A stretch of DNA of 64,000 bases from Pseudogracilibacillus auburnensis (GTDB lineage Bacteria > Bacillota > Bacilli > Bacillales > Amphibacillaceae): assembly GCF_003201975.1 (NCBI RefSeq), contig NZ_QJJQ01000015.1, forward strand, positions 26,221-90,220, in the 5' to 3' direction. The notes beneath the pieces were generated by a model that had not been told where the DNA came from, did not search any database, and saw only the letters and a program-made list of their open reading frames with translations. Both the position numbers and the translations under genes were made by a program. Numbering within the stretch: the stretch's first letter is position 1; each line of letters starts with the position of its first letter. This document shows, in pieces, positions 8,565 through 16,872 of this stretch.

Positions 8565-9458
8565 TTGAAGAGAATTATACCTAGAATATTATTAACATCC
8601 GCGTTTGTTCTAATGTTTACAAGCATTACAGAACCACTATTAAGTTTGGCTAGCACGCCGATTTCACATGAAGTAGAGCAAGAAGGTTTTGAAGAGGTTT
8701 TCTTTGATGATGAAATATCAGATGTAATTGAAGAATTGACTTTGGAAGAGTTTGAGAAAATGACTGATGAAGAGCTAGAAGAGCTTGGATTCATAACTGA
8801 ACTAAATACTTTTAATGAAGACGTTTTAGCTGATGACTTTGATTTTGAAGCAGCTATAGACAATATGGATCTCTCAAAAATGTCCCCAAAGGAAGAGGAG
8901 TTTGCTCTTTTAGTCATTGAGCAGGAAGCTAACTTATCAGGAGCTGAAGATCCTGAATTAATGGAGGATGCACTTATTGATTTTTACGATGGTGATTCTG
9001 AAAATTACAACGATCTAGATGCTGTTGAAGAAGAGTTAATTGAAAATTATATTGAAAAGATAGAATCAGAAGAAGTTGCTTGGCTATCTAAAGCAAAGAA
9101 CATTATATTTGGTTCTGATAAAGTTTATGCAGCTAAAAAGAAAAAAGCTAAATACGCACTCGGTAGAAAATTTGTAGGAGCTATAATCAACACTGCTATA
9201 GCTATTGGTTTGGGTGGCGGTACCTATGCTGTTGTACAATTAATTAAAAAGAAAGGTAAAAAAGCTGCTGCACAAGCCATTACTAGACTTGCAGAACATC
9301 GAATAAAAAGACTAAGCAAAAGAAACCAGAGAATAGTTGGGTCTTTAGGACATGCTGTCAACTTTGCGATTGCTTACTCAGATATAGGAAACGCTATTAC
9401 TAGATATATTGATTCAAGAGATAAATATCCTAACAATGGATGGTTAGATGGTTGGTAA
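8565..9458 (+). CDS. Secreted toxin-like protein with acidic pro-region and basic C-terminus (SAR2788-like?)
   Basis: 297 aa from TTG at 8565 after AAGGGG. Residues 1-29 form a signal peptide (MKRIIPRILLTSAFVLMFTS...LSLA). Residues 35-172 are very acidic (runs of EE/DD). After VYAA (about 187-190) the protein turns strongly basic (KKKKAKYALGRK), then carries a glycine-rich hydrophobic segment FVGAIINTAIAIGLGGGTYAVVQLI (203-227), more basic helix (KRLSKRNQRIVG) and the ending NNGWLDGW. Acidic leader plus basic, membrane-active tail is the layout of a secreted antimicrobial or toxin kept inactive by its pro-region. It recalls proteins annotated as SAR2788-family putative toxins, but I cannot verify that. 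A small membrane ORF converges on it. Confidence 0.55.
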   Translation: MKRIIPRILLTSAFVLMFTSITEPLLSLASTPISHEVEQEGFEEVFFDDEISDVIEELTLEEFEKMTDEELEELGFITELNTFNEDVLADDFDFEAAIDNMDLSKMSPKEEEFALLVIEQEANLSGAEDPELMEDALIDFYDGDSENYNDLDAVEEELIENYIEKIESEEVAWLSKAKNIIFGSDKVYAAKKKKAKYALGRKFVGAIINTAIAIGLGGGTYAVVQLIKKKGKKAAAQAITRLAEHRIKRLSKRNQRIVGSLGHAVNFAIAYSDIGNAITRYIDSRDKYPNNGWLDGW

Positions 9459-9472
9459 GACTCTTAAAAAAT

Positions 9473-9500
9473 AAAAAACTAACTTTAGGTTAGTTTTTTG
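9473..9500. terminator. Bidirectional terminator after the toxin-like gene
   Basis: AAAAAACTAAC (9473-9483), a 4-base loop and GTTAGTTTTTT (9489-9499) form a hairpin with A/T tracts on both sides, so it can serve both the toxin-like gene and the small convergent ORF, whose stop codon lies in it. Confidence 0.75.
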
Positions 9501-9645
9501 TTTTTTTCTTTTTTAAAAAAAATCTTATTCCATACCATCCAAAAAAGAATGCAATTAACATATATAAATACCTAAATATAAACTTGATACTAAAAACATT
9601 GTCAAAAAAACTACCTAAAAATAAATAATAGTCTATTTTAATCAC
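9490..9645 (-). CDS. Possible small membrane protein (51 aa), candidate immunity partner
   Basis: Frame from GTG at 9645 to TAA at 9490: IKIDYYLFLGSFF..., one long hydrophobic stretch (IFRYLYMLIAFFFGWYGIRFFL) and a basic end KKKKTKN. A strong AAAGAGGAGG lies right against the GTG, which is too close; an ATT three bases on or an ATA nine bases on would be better spaced but rare starts. The strong ribosome binding site, the clean single-helix product and the position facing a toxin-like gene suggest an immunity-type peptide. This is inference; the start codon is unsettled. Confidence 0.35.
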   Translation of the reverse strand: MIKIDYYLFLGSFFDNVFSIKFIFRYLYMLIAFFFGWYGIRFFLKKKKTKN

Positions 9646-9818
9646 CCTCCTCTTTAAAGTCTACATATCTAAATATTACCATTTAAACCTTAATAATGAA
9701 AATAAAAATTAGGGTGCACTACCATAACATTATGATTTATTATTCTCCAATCAATTTATAAGTAAACGAATTTATATCTTTTTTTATCCATCTACAAGCA
9801 GTATTCTGATATAATATT

Positions 9819-10067
9819 TCAGGAAGAATAAACCATATCTGCATGATGCTGGCCAACACTCTTTCCCCATCCTTCTATCTGAACACCAAACCCAATTTTG
9901 GTTTTATACACAAAATGTTGAGGCTCATTTTCTTCTTTAGGTAAATAGGTAATGGATGAAAAGCGTAAATCCCATTTTTCATGTAAATGCGGTTTTTGCG
10001 TGTACTCCCAAAGTTTTTCTAAGTTTGTATAAATCGGAACTTCTACATATATTGGCTTATTTTTCAA
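9819..10067 (-). pseudogene. Truncated SRPBCC-domain protein
   Basis: TTG at 10067 follows AGGGGTGG and gives MKNKPIYVEVPIYTNLEKLWEYTQKPHLHEKWDLRFSSITYLP, the start of an SRPBCC (START/polyketide-cyclase-like) lipid-binding domain. It ends after 82 residues (GWGKSVGQHHADMVYSS), far short of the 140 or more residues the fold needs, and no continuation is visible in any frame of 9660-9818. Probably the N-terminal stump of a deleted gene, in the same accessory region as other broken genes. An in-frame ATG at 10100 has no ribosome binding site. Confidence 0.6.
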
Positions 10068-10191
10068 TGGAACCACCCCTGGAAGAACCTTGGATATCAT
10101 TTAATTAATCATATTGAATGACTTTCTAGATAAAAAGATGATAGCTTTTATACATTATAATACAAATATTATTGGAAAACCTTCTAAAATA

Positions 10192-10232
10192 AAAAAACCT
10201 TTTGCTAGCATGAAAAACTAACAAAAAGTTTT
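10192..10232 (-). terminator. Terminator of the SRP RNA gene
   Basis: On the minus strand AAAACTTTTTGTTAG pairs with CTAGCAAAAGGTTTTTTT, giving a stem ending in a U run, just after the 3' end of the SRP RNA. Confidence 0.75.
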
Positions 10233-10245
10233 ATTTCATATGTAA

Positions 10246-10518
10246 AGCCATGCACCCACTATCGATGCGACGTCCCTATGCGTTACTTAAGTTCATGGCT
10301 CGGCTTAGGAGGCCCCACGGCACACAAGAATAACCACTTACTGCTGCTTCCTTCCGGACCTGACAGGGTTCATGGGTTCCTGTTGCGCAGGATCTAAACG
10401 TCAACACCACTCCGTTAAGGCAGACCATAAAATCGCCTCACCTCAAATGGGAATTCAGCCTTGCTATAGCGGATTGCAAGTTACAGGGCACCGCTACCTC
10501 CCCACCTAGCACGGCACT
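10246..10518 (-). ncRNA. scr: Signal recognition particle RNA, Bacillus-type scRNA (about 270 nt)
   Basis: RNA core of the signal recognition particle, which with Ffh targets nascent membrane proteins to SecYEG. The conserved domain-IV hairpin is clear on the minus strand: GTCAGGTCCGGAAGGAAGCA around 10342-10365, with the GGAA tetraloop. The long form with the Alu domain is present (GCCGTGCTAGGTGGGGAGGTAG at the 5' end, TTGACGTTTAGATCCTGCGC, AAGTAACGCATAGGG), as in spore-forming Bacillaceae. The ends pair as GCCGTGC / GCATGGC. As in B. subtilis it lies beside tadA, but dnaX, expected next, is not there. Confidence 0.95.
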
Positions 10519-10640
10519 CTTCATTATACTTTTATTAGGTTGAAAATGCAATAAATAATCATTTATTGGATGCAATTGACAATTTTTCTATTAAGAAACC
10601 AAACCTTTTATAAAAATATCATCATTCTTTTTTAGTTGAT

Positions 10641-11108
<468 letters not shown>

Positions 11109-11168
11109 TCACTTCTAGTCTTTTAGTATATTCTTCTATTTTCTTTCATAAAGTTAATTAACACTACA

Positions 11169-11319
11169 GGGTAAGCGGAAAATAGTGTGGAAAAAACTTT
11201 GCTTTCTCACGACGCAAATGGAATATACACGCTTTCACCAGAGGCACAAGGGCGACAGCTGCTCAGAAGGCACATACCATCAATCCTTTTACTTTTCCAC
11301 ACGATCATCCGAATATCCC
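11169..11319. repeat. MITE-like element, terminal-repeat family 2, 150-bp copy before yaaH
   Basis: Left end GGGTAAGCGGAAAATAGTGT (11170-11189, followed by GGAAAA) and right end TTTTCCACACGATCATCC (11293-11310, then GAATATCCC) are inverted repeats of about 25 bp with few mismatches. The interior (ACGACGCAAATGGAATATACACGC) matches one arm of the core hairpin seen elsewhere, but the other arm is missing. The element ends 8 bp before the yaaH ribosome binding site, so it has either displaced or supplied the yaaH promoter. Confidence 0.7.
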
Positions 11320-11341
11320 ACCAAGAAAGGAGGACAATGAT

Positions 11342-12631
11342 TTGCAAATCCATGTTGTTCAAAGTGGGCAAACTTTATTTTCAATCGCCAATACATATAA
11401 CTCTTCTATTTATGCCATTACGGAAGCGAATGAACTTGAAACTCCAAATTTAGTCGTTGGGCAAGCACTCGTTATTCCGATTGTAGGTCAGTATTATTTT
11501 GTTCAACCAGGAGATAGTTTATTTTCCATTGCTCGGCAATTTAATATGTCTGTTGAAGCACTTGCTCGCATTAACAATTTACAAATGAATACTGTTTTAC
11601 CTGTTGGTCTTCGCTTATATATTCCACCTAGACCACGTAGACCAATTACGGCATTTGGTTATATTGAACCAATTGGTGGTACAGTTTCACCGGTTTTGGA
11701 AAATGCTGCAGAAAAAAATAGTCCTTTTTTAACTTTTTTAGCTCCTTTTAGTTACCGAGTAAATCGGGATGGAAGTTTAACAGCTCCACCCTTAAACAGA
11801 TTCCGAGAAATTGCTGAGAACAACCGAACAAATTTATCTTTTGTCGTTACAAATCTTGAAGGTACTACATTTAATTCAGAATTAGCCCATATCGTATTAA
11901 CTGTTCAAGCGGTTCAAAATAGAATGATTGATGAAATTATTAATACTGCAACAGCAAACGGCTTTAATGATGTTCATTTTGATTTTGAATTTATCCCTCA
12001 AGATGATCGTGAAGCTTATAATGCATTTTTAAGAAAAGTAAAGCCCCGTCTCACCCAAGCAGGTCTACTTTTGTCGACAGCCCTTGCACCTAAAACTAGT
12101 TCCACTCAGCGCGGATTATTATATGAAGCCCATGATTATGCGGCCCACGGGGAAATTGTTGATTTTCTTGTACTTATGACTTATGAATGGGGGTATAGTG
12201 CTGGCCCACCGCTTCCTGTATCACCAATAAATGAGGTTCAAAGAGTGTTAAACTATGCGATAACTGAAATTCCAGCCAATAAAATTTTAATGGGACAAAA
12301 TTTATATGGCTATGATTGGACATTACCATTTGTTCGTGGTGAGAGTTTTGCAAGAGCAATAAGTCCGCAACAAGCAATCCGTCTTGCTCGTGAACATCAT
12401 GTCGCCATTCAATATGATGAAACTGCTCAAGCACCATTTTTTCATTATGTTGATGTTGAAGGTAAAGAACATGTCGTCTGGTTTGAAGACGCTCGATCTA
12501 TTCAAGCTAAATTTAATCTAATTAAACAATTAGATTTATTAGGGATAGCCTATTGGAAATTAGGTCTTGCCTTTCCGCAAAACTGGCTATTATTAAATGA
12601 CAATTTTATTATTACCAAAAAGCAAACTTGA
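11342..12631 (+). CDS. yaaH: Spore cortex-lytic N-acetylglucosaminidase, YaaH/SleL type
   Basis: 429 aa, matching the usual 427-430. Two LysM peptidoglycan-binding modules at residues 2-45 (IHVVQSGQTLFSIANTYN) and 51-94 (YYFVQPGDSLFSIARQFN), then a GH18 domain from about 103. The catalytic motif NDVHFDFEF places the acid at Glu216. There is no signal peptide, as usual for this spore-coat/cortex enzyme. In SleL/YaaH relatives it acts on cortex fragments with muramic-delta-lactam during germination. TTG start at 11342 with AAAGGAGG 8 bases upstream. It lies between tadA and serS, close to its B. subtilis position. Confidence 0.93.
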   Translation: MQIHVVQSGQTLFSIANTYNSSIYAITEANELETPNLVVGQALVIPIVGQYYFVQPGDSLFSIARQFNMSVEALARINNLQMNTVLPVGLRLYIPPRPRRPITAFGYIEPIGGTVSPVLENAAEKNSPFLTFLAPFSYRVNRDGSLTAPPLNRFREIAENNRTNLSFVVTNLEGTTFNSELAHIVLTVQAVQNRMIDEIINTATANGFNDVHFDFEFIPQDDREAYNAFLRKVKPRLTQAGLLLSTALAPKTSSTQRGLLYEAHDYAAHGEIVDFLVLMTYEWGYSAGPPLPVSPINEVQRVLNYAITEIPANKILMGQNLYGYDWTLPFVRGESFARAISPQQAIRLAREHHVAIQYDETAQAPFFHYVDVEGKEHVVWFEDARSIQAKFNLIKQLDLLGIAYWKLGLAFPQNWLLLNDNFIITKKQT

Positions 12632-12731
12632 AAAGGGTGGGACATAACAAACGTTCACTCCAAAAACGAACGATAAAAGGATAAGGTTAGAATATTCCTT
12701 TCGATAGTTTGGCATAAATATGCCGTTATTG

Positions 12732-13441
12732 AAATAAACTGTGCAGTAATTTAGGGGCTACTGAGCAACTAAAATGTGTTCCACGCTACCGTTGTCTTCC
12801 GCGAAGTGTGACATGCTTTCCGCGGGCACGGCTTCAGCCTCCGACGCACAGGACGTGCTAGTGCGGGTGTTGCGACAAGGACGTCGCGAACTTAACCCGC
12901 CTCGGAAGAAAACCGCTTCCTGCGGGGTCTTCAGACTCGTGGGACTGGGACTGCGCTTACTCGTCCCATCGAAGACCATTTGCTTTTCCCGCTGGAGTCA
13001 GTCACTTTCGCTCCAGACAACTAGAGTAGTTCATTACATATGGCAAAGGTTGTTTGGTAAAACAGTCAAAAGCCCTGCACTTTGGAAAAACGATTATAAA
13101 CTATTGGTTTAGATGGGATATCTGTTTATTCAGTAGACCCAACGTAGGATGAATAAAAATTATTTTATTACATCCATAACAAATAACAGTAATGATTGAC
13201 TACACGTTCCTAAGCGAAGGAAATACACGGAGACTCCTGCGGGAGGAAAGGCCTCGGAGAGACCCCGCAATGAGCGTAACGAATGAGGAGGCTCACCAGC
13301 CGCCCGCGGTAAAGGAGACACTGTGAAAACAAGCGATAACACAGGTTGAACAGATGTCGCTCTTATGCCCTGTGGTGAAAGCGGAGTGTATTTCCGTAGC
13401 GACGGTACGTTCACCACTAAAAGTTACTGCGCAGTTTATTT
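12732..13441. repeat. MITE-like element, terminal-repeat family 1, 710 bp with two core hairpins
   Basis: Ends AAATAAACTGTGCAGTAA (12732-12749) and TTACTGCGCAGTTTATTT (13424-13441) are inverted repeats with one mismatch in 18. Inside are two GC-rich hairpin cores in opposite orientation: 12791-13021, with GTTGTCTTCCGCGAA / TTTCGCTCCAGACAAC arms, and 13219-13395, with GGAAATACAC / GTGTATTTCC arms. The first has about 40 extra bases compared with its sister copy at 53605. No gene is credible inside. Fills the yaaH-CxxC gap. Confidence 0.8.
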
Positions 13442-13575
13442 CTAATCAGCAATATGGTTTTAAAAACACTAAATAAAATCCGAACCAATGTAAGTTTACT
13501 TTAAGAAATTTTAATCATCGTTTCTTTATGACCAAAACACTTTTGTCCATCCTCTTCTTCTTTCATCATCACTAG

Positions 13576-13863
13576 TTAAAAGTAAGGTTCTTCTTCTTTT
13601 GTTAATTCCAAGTTAATTGGATATGTTAACAAATAAATAGCAATTAACGATAATCCAATGGCTATCGTACCTATAAAGGGCGTATCGAAAATAGGTAAAA
13701 TAAATATGACAATAGCCGGAGTTAAAATCATCATCAAAATATCTCTCACTCTAAATTTCCTTATATAATTTTTCTCCCCGCAATATGGACATTTATAACG
13801 TAACATATTTTTTAATGAATCTTTATATGTCCATTTCGTGTTACAATGCTTACAAATTGGCAA
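13576..13863 (-). CDS. Small membrane protein with CxxC-CxxC zinc motif
   Basis: 95 aa from TTG at 13863 (MPICKHCNTKWTYKDSLKNM), chosen because AAGGAGG lies 8 bases upstream; a GTG at 13872 would overlap that site. Two CxxC pairs (CKHC and CPYC, 17 residues apart) form a likely zinc ribbon, followed by two transmembrane helices (ILMMILTPAIVIFILPIF and TIAIGLSLIAIYLLTYPI) and an acidic tail. This resembles the short cxxc_20_cxxc-type proteins of Bacillaceae, whose function is unknown. It begins 22 bp after proC on the same strand and may share its T-box transcript. Confidence 0.7.
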   Translation of the reverse strand: MPICKHCNTKWTYKDSLKNMLRYKCPYCGEKNYIRKFRVRDILMMILTPAIVIFILPIFDTPFIGTIAIGLSLIAIYLLTYPINLELTKEEEPYF

Positions 13864-13885
13864 TAAAAGCACCTCCTTCTAGGAT

Positions 13886-14701
13886 TTACTTTTTCTTCCC
13901 GAGTTCCATAGAACGCTTTGTTGCATTTTTCACACAATTGACGACTGCCTCTTGAAAGTTATATTCTCCTAAAGTTTGAATCCCTGCTGCTGTCGTTCCA
14001 TTTGGACTTGTTACATTCTCTCTTAATATTGTAACAGGTTCTTTTGAATATTTTAACATTTCACCTGCTCCAATAATTGTTTGTGTAATCAATTGTTTTG
14101 CCGTTTGTTTATCTAAGCCTTCTTCAATCGCAGCTTTTTCCATCGCTTCGACTAAATAATACACATAAGCAGGACCGCTTCCTGAAATCCCTGTTACGAT
14201 GTGCATTTCTTCTTCCTCGACAACCGAAACTGTTCCAATTGCTTGAAATAGTTGTTCTGCTATTTGAATATGCTCATCTGTCGCATATTCACCTTTTGTA
14301 ATTGCTGTAGCTGAATATCCGATAGTAGCCGATGTATTTGGCATTGCTCGAATCACCGCTACATCTTTTTCGATATGGGAGGCAATAAATTCAGTCGATA
14401 TCCCTGCAACGACGGAAATAATTAATTGATTTGGTTGAATATATTTTTTTACGTCTATTATCGCATCTGCCATATCATATGGTTTCGTCGCCAATATAAT
14501 AATATTTGCATCTTGAATAACTATTTCTTTATTTGTATGTCCAATAATATTATATTTTTCCTTTAATTCATTAAGTCTTGCCTCATTTTCCTTATTAGCT
14601 ACATATATTTGTTCACTTGGTACATATTTTTTATTTACCATGCCAGCGATGATCGCTTCTGCCATAGAACCTGCACCAATAAAAGAAACCTTGTTTACCA
14701 T
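13886..14701 (-). CDS. proC: Pyrroline-5-carboxylate reductase
   Basis: Last step of proline synthesis: reduces 1-pyrroline-5-carboxylate to proline with NAD(P)H. 271 aa, usual length. N-terminal Rossmann motif FIGAGSMAEAIIAGM; C-terminal family signature SGSGPAYVYYLVEAMEKAA, GAGEMLKYS and VTSPNGTTAAGIQTL. Start ATG at 14701 (MVNKVSFIGAGSM). Upstream on the same strand is a T-box leader with proline specifier, so transcription should rise when uncharged tRNA-Pro accumulates, as for proI/proBA in B. subtilis. The genes proB and proA are not in the window. Confidence 0.93.
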   Translation of the reverse strand: MVNKVSFIGAGSMAEAIIAGMVNKKYVPSEQIYVANKENEARLNELKEKYNIIGHTNKEIVIQDANIIILATKPYDMADAIIDVKKYIQPNQLIISVVAGISTEFIASHIEKDVAVIRAMPNTSATIGYSATAITKGEYATDEHIQIAEQLFQAIGTVSVVEEEEMHIVTGISGSGPAYVYYLVEAMEKAAIEEGLDKQTAKQLITQTIIGAGEMLKYSKEPVTILRENVTSPNGTTAAGIQTLGEYNFQEAVVNCVKNATKRSMELGKKK

Positions 14702-14734
14702 GCCTTATTTACTCCTTTGAACTCAATTTTAATT

Positions 14735-14908
14735 AGAACACTTGGCATTCGCTAAAGAAAACACACTGATGGACAAGCTATTAGGCGATGTCAGAGACGA
14801 TGCCTTAGCTTATGTAAATAAGTGATTAACTTATTTACCAATCCTTTAATGGCGAGTGCCATAGTCGCACTTATGCGAGTCAAGAAATTTTTATACTTTC
14901 TTGTCTGC
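14735..14908. repeat. Dispersed short repeat, longest copy, between T-box and proC
   Basis: Carries CACTTGGCATTCGCTAAAG (near 14740) inverted against CTTTAATGGCGAGTGCCA (14850-14867), then GTCGCACTTATGCGAGTCAA (14870-14889) and ACTTTCTTGTCTGC. The same modules occur at 22761, 25388, 29868 (reverse) and, weaker, 36121. In the proC transcript it would form a stem between the T-box terminator and the gene. Confidence 0.55.
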
Positions 14909-14916
14909 AAATGAAA

Positions 14917-15165
14917 AACCTCATTTCATCCTTTATAAAAGGACGGAAATGAGGTTATTATCCGCGGTACCACCTAATTTGGCTTTTTTAGCCCACTTAT
15001 CTTTGATAACGCAACAATGCGGTTAGTTTTTTATATGCTAACGACTCCTAGGTAGGTTCAATTATGTCTAATCAAAGGGATCTTTCAGCCGATGAATCCC
15101 TATCTCTTTTGGAAGAACAATAATCTACTTGTCTAATCATAGTCTTCAATTATGATTTTAATATT
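14917..15165 (-). promoter_or_regulatory. T-box riboswitch, proline-specific, controlling proC
   Basis: Minus-strand leader. The specifier loop reads GAA-CCU-A (about 15052-15060), giving a CCU proline codon opposite an AGUA on the 5' side. The distal stem-I loop region contains GGCUGAAAGAUCC. The T-box GGUGGUACCGCGG (14961-14975) offers UGGU to pair with an ACCA tRNA end, matching the A73 of tRNA-Pro. The terminator hairpin CCTCATTTCCGTCC / GGATGAAATGAGG (14917-14956) ends in UUUUU. Uncharged tRNA-Pro would stabilise the antiterminator and allow proC expression. Confidence 0.9.
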
Positions 15166-15422
15166 ATTTACAAATATATGTTTTTCTGTCTCTTTTGTCA
15201 AGTTAAACAAATGGGAATTACCGTAATACGGGGAAGGTGGAAACGAAATACATAAAAGAACTGAAATTATTTTTCTTTGACAGGCTTCTTACACACCACT
15301 TTTATTTATATTTTAGGAAAGAGGAAGAAAATTTCAACTATCAAAAGTTATCTTTCGTTCTAATTAAATTATGCTATACTGAAAACAAATGAACTACTAT
15401 GAGCAGAAAGGGGCATTTTTCT

Positions 15423-15845
15423 ATGAGGTCAGGACCTGCATTAAGACAAATCACATCACATCGTGCTATCCATGACGCGGGGCAAGCACAGGCAAGGGAA
15501 TTAACAGAAATGATGAAACAATTATTCAATGAAGAACGGGAAGAGGATTGTTTAAAAACAGCCAAAGTACTTATTGAACATTGGGAAGAGAGAATCATTG
15601 CCCATGCTGATGCTGAAGATGAAGGTTTTTATCAAGAATTACTTGCAGAAGATAAGATCCCTAAAAAAGATATTTACATGCTAATGCGTGACCATGATTT
15701 ATTCCGTGAAATTGTTGCCCATATTAAAGAACAAATAATTGTAGAAAAAAAGGTAACAGAACAACATATCCATGAATTTTATGCTTTGTTAACAATCAAT
15801 CACTTTCATCATAAAGGGGAAGAAGACACATTGTTTCCAGACTAA
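15423..15845 (+). CDS. Hemerythrin-like domain protein
   Basis: 140 aa from ATG at 15423, preceded by AGAAAGGGG at good distance; the ATG at 15399 precedes that site. Helical, with regularly spaced His/Glu: HRAIHD near the start, HWEERIIAHADAEDE, MRDHDLFREIVAHI and HFHHKGEEDTLFP. The pattern fits a four-helix hemerythrin HHE-type di-iron domain, including the typical EED.LFP ending. Such proteins bind or sense oxygen or handle iron/nitric oxide; which applies here cannot be told. It stands alone between the proline T-box (divergent) and a repeat element. Confidence 0.75.
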   Translation: MRSGPALRQITSHRAIHDAGQAQARELTEMMKQLFNEEREEDCLKTAKVLIEHWEERIIAHADAEDEGFYQELLAEDKIPKKDIYMLMRDHDLFREIVAHIKEQIIVEKKVTEQHIHEFYALLTINHFHHKGEEDTLFPD

Positions 15846-15983
15846 TAAAAGTAAAGTGGCTGGGATAGAAGTGTTTTAGTCATAGAGGAATCCGAACTAA
15901 AATTCAAATTTCTTCAATTAGAATTTGTTTATTAGCTCGGTTTTTTCTTTTAACGACTTTTATCAACTTTGTTGCTAATTAGA

Positions 15984-16503
15984 GATAAACTGTGCAGTAA
16001 CTGCTAGGTTTTTTTCCGCTACGGACCATTGCTTTCCGTGGGCACGGCCTCAGCCTCCTCGAGAAAACCACTCTGCGGGGTCTTCGGACACGCGCTTTTC
16101 CCACAGGAGTCAATGGTCCTTCGCTCCAAACAACCACCAAAATAGTGAAAACAAATGCCTCGTACTATTAACACATCCCAGCGAAGGAAATACACAGAGA
16201 CTCCTATTGGATAGCAAGGAGACCACCGCAAAGTGATTATCGGAAAAATAATGATTAAGCACATTTATAGCAGCCTGAATATGCGTAGACTCCTGTGGGA
16301 GGAAAGGCCTAGATGAGACCCCACAACGAGCAAAGCGAGTGAGGAGGCTCAACAGCCGCCCACGGAAAGCGAAGCATATTCAGGATGCGGTAGTATACGA
16401 ATCTATCCCAAACTTTTTTATAACCTTTTCATTGGTCTCAAAAGGCGGAGTGCATTTCTGTAGCGATGGTATATTCACTATTTTAAAGTTACTGCGCAGT
16501 TTC
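15984..16503. repeat. MITE-like element, terminal-repeat family 1, 520 bp with two core hairpins
   Basis: Ends ATAAACTGTGCAGTAAC (15985-16001) and GTTACTGCGCAGTTT (16488-16502) are inverted. One core in minus orientation has arms GGACCATTG (16023-16031) / CAATGGTCC (16111-16119). One in plus orientation has arms CCTGAATATGC (16274-16284) / GCATATTCAGG (16374-16384). Outer segments GGAAATACAC and GTGCATTTC repeat those of the 13.2-kb element. Same architecture as 12732-13441, but with different arm sequences. Confidence 0.8.
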
Positions 16504-16541
16504 GTTCAACTAAGTATTAAAGTGCGACAGTTGAAAATAAA

Positions 16542-16590
16542 AACCCTAGATACGGAACAATTAATCAAGTGTCCTGTATCTAGGGTTGTA
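16542..16590 (-). terminator. Terminator of the tRNA-Ser gene
   Basis: AACCCTAGATAC (16542-16553) and GTATCTAGGGTT (16576-16587), 12 bp perfect. On the minus strand it is followed by TTTTATTTTC. It lies 14 bp after the tRNA. Confidence 0.8.
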
Positions 16591-16603
16591 TTTTAGTTTT
16601 AAA

Positions 16604-16696
16604 TGGAGGAGGAAGAGGGATTCGAACCCCCGCGGGCTTTGACACCCCTGTTGGTTTTCAAGACCAATCCCTTCAGCCAGACTTGGGTATTCCTCC
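16604..16696 (-). tRNA. tRNA-Ser (anticodon TGA)
   Basis: Class II tRNA with long variable arm. Acceptor GGAGGAA / TTCCTCC, D-arm region, anticodon loop CTTGAAA within GGTCTTGAAAACC, T loop TTCGAAT. It reads UCA and neighbouring serine codons. It lies downstream of serS on the same strand, as in B. subtilis. CCA is not encoded, and the base after the acceptor stem (discriminator 73) is A, whereas bacterial serine tRNAs normally have G. Confidence 0.93.
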
Positions 16697-16872
16697 GTAG
16701 CAACATTATTTAATATACACGAATATTAATAACATGTCAATAAAAAATATCTTTTTTGAATGTGTCTATTTTTTCTCACTCGTGTTATTGTACAACCTTT
16801 CATTATCATAACCACTCCTACTACCACATACTATGAGAATACAAACTCTTTTACGAAAACATGTAAAAGCTT

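Noticed and set aside
12774-13112. Open frame of 112 codons in the repeat element, and similar frames at 13160-13417, 12758-12979, 16019-16264 and 16110-16352
   Set aside because: They lie within the GC-rich hairpin elements, have no ribosome binding sites, arginine/serine/proline-rich compositions typical of non-coding GC-rich DNA, and are not kept between copies.
12732-13441. CRISPR array
   Set aside because: The repeats are dispersed hairpins, not regularly spaced short direct repeats with unique spacers, and no cas genes are present.
13508-13573. 21-codon frame MMKEEEDGQKCFGHKETMIKIS downstream of the CxxC gene
   Set aside because: No ribosome binding site, and its middle is the reversed GGACAAAAGTGTTTTGG repeat.
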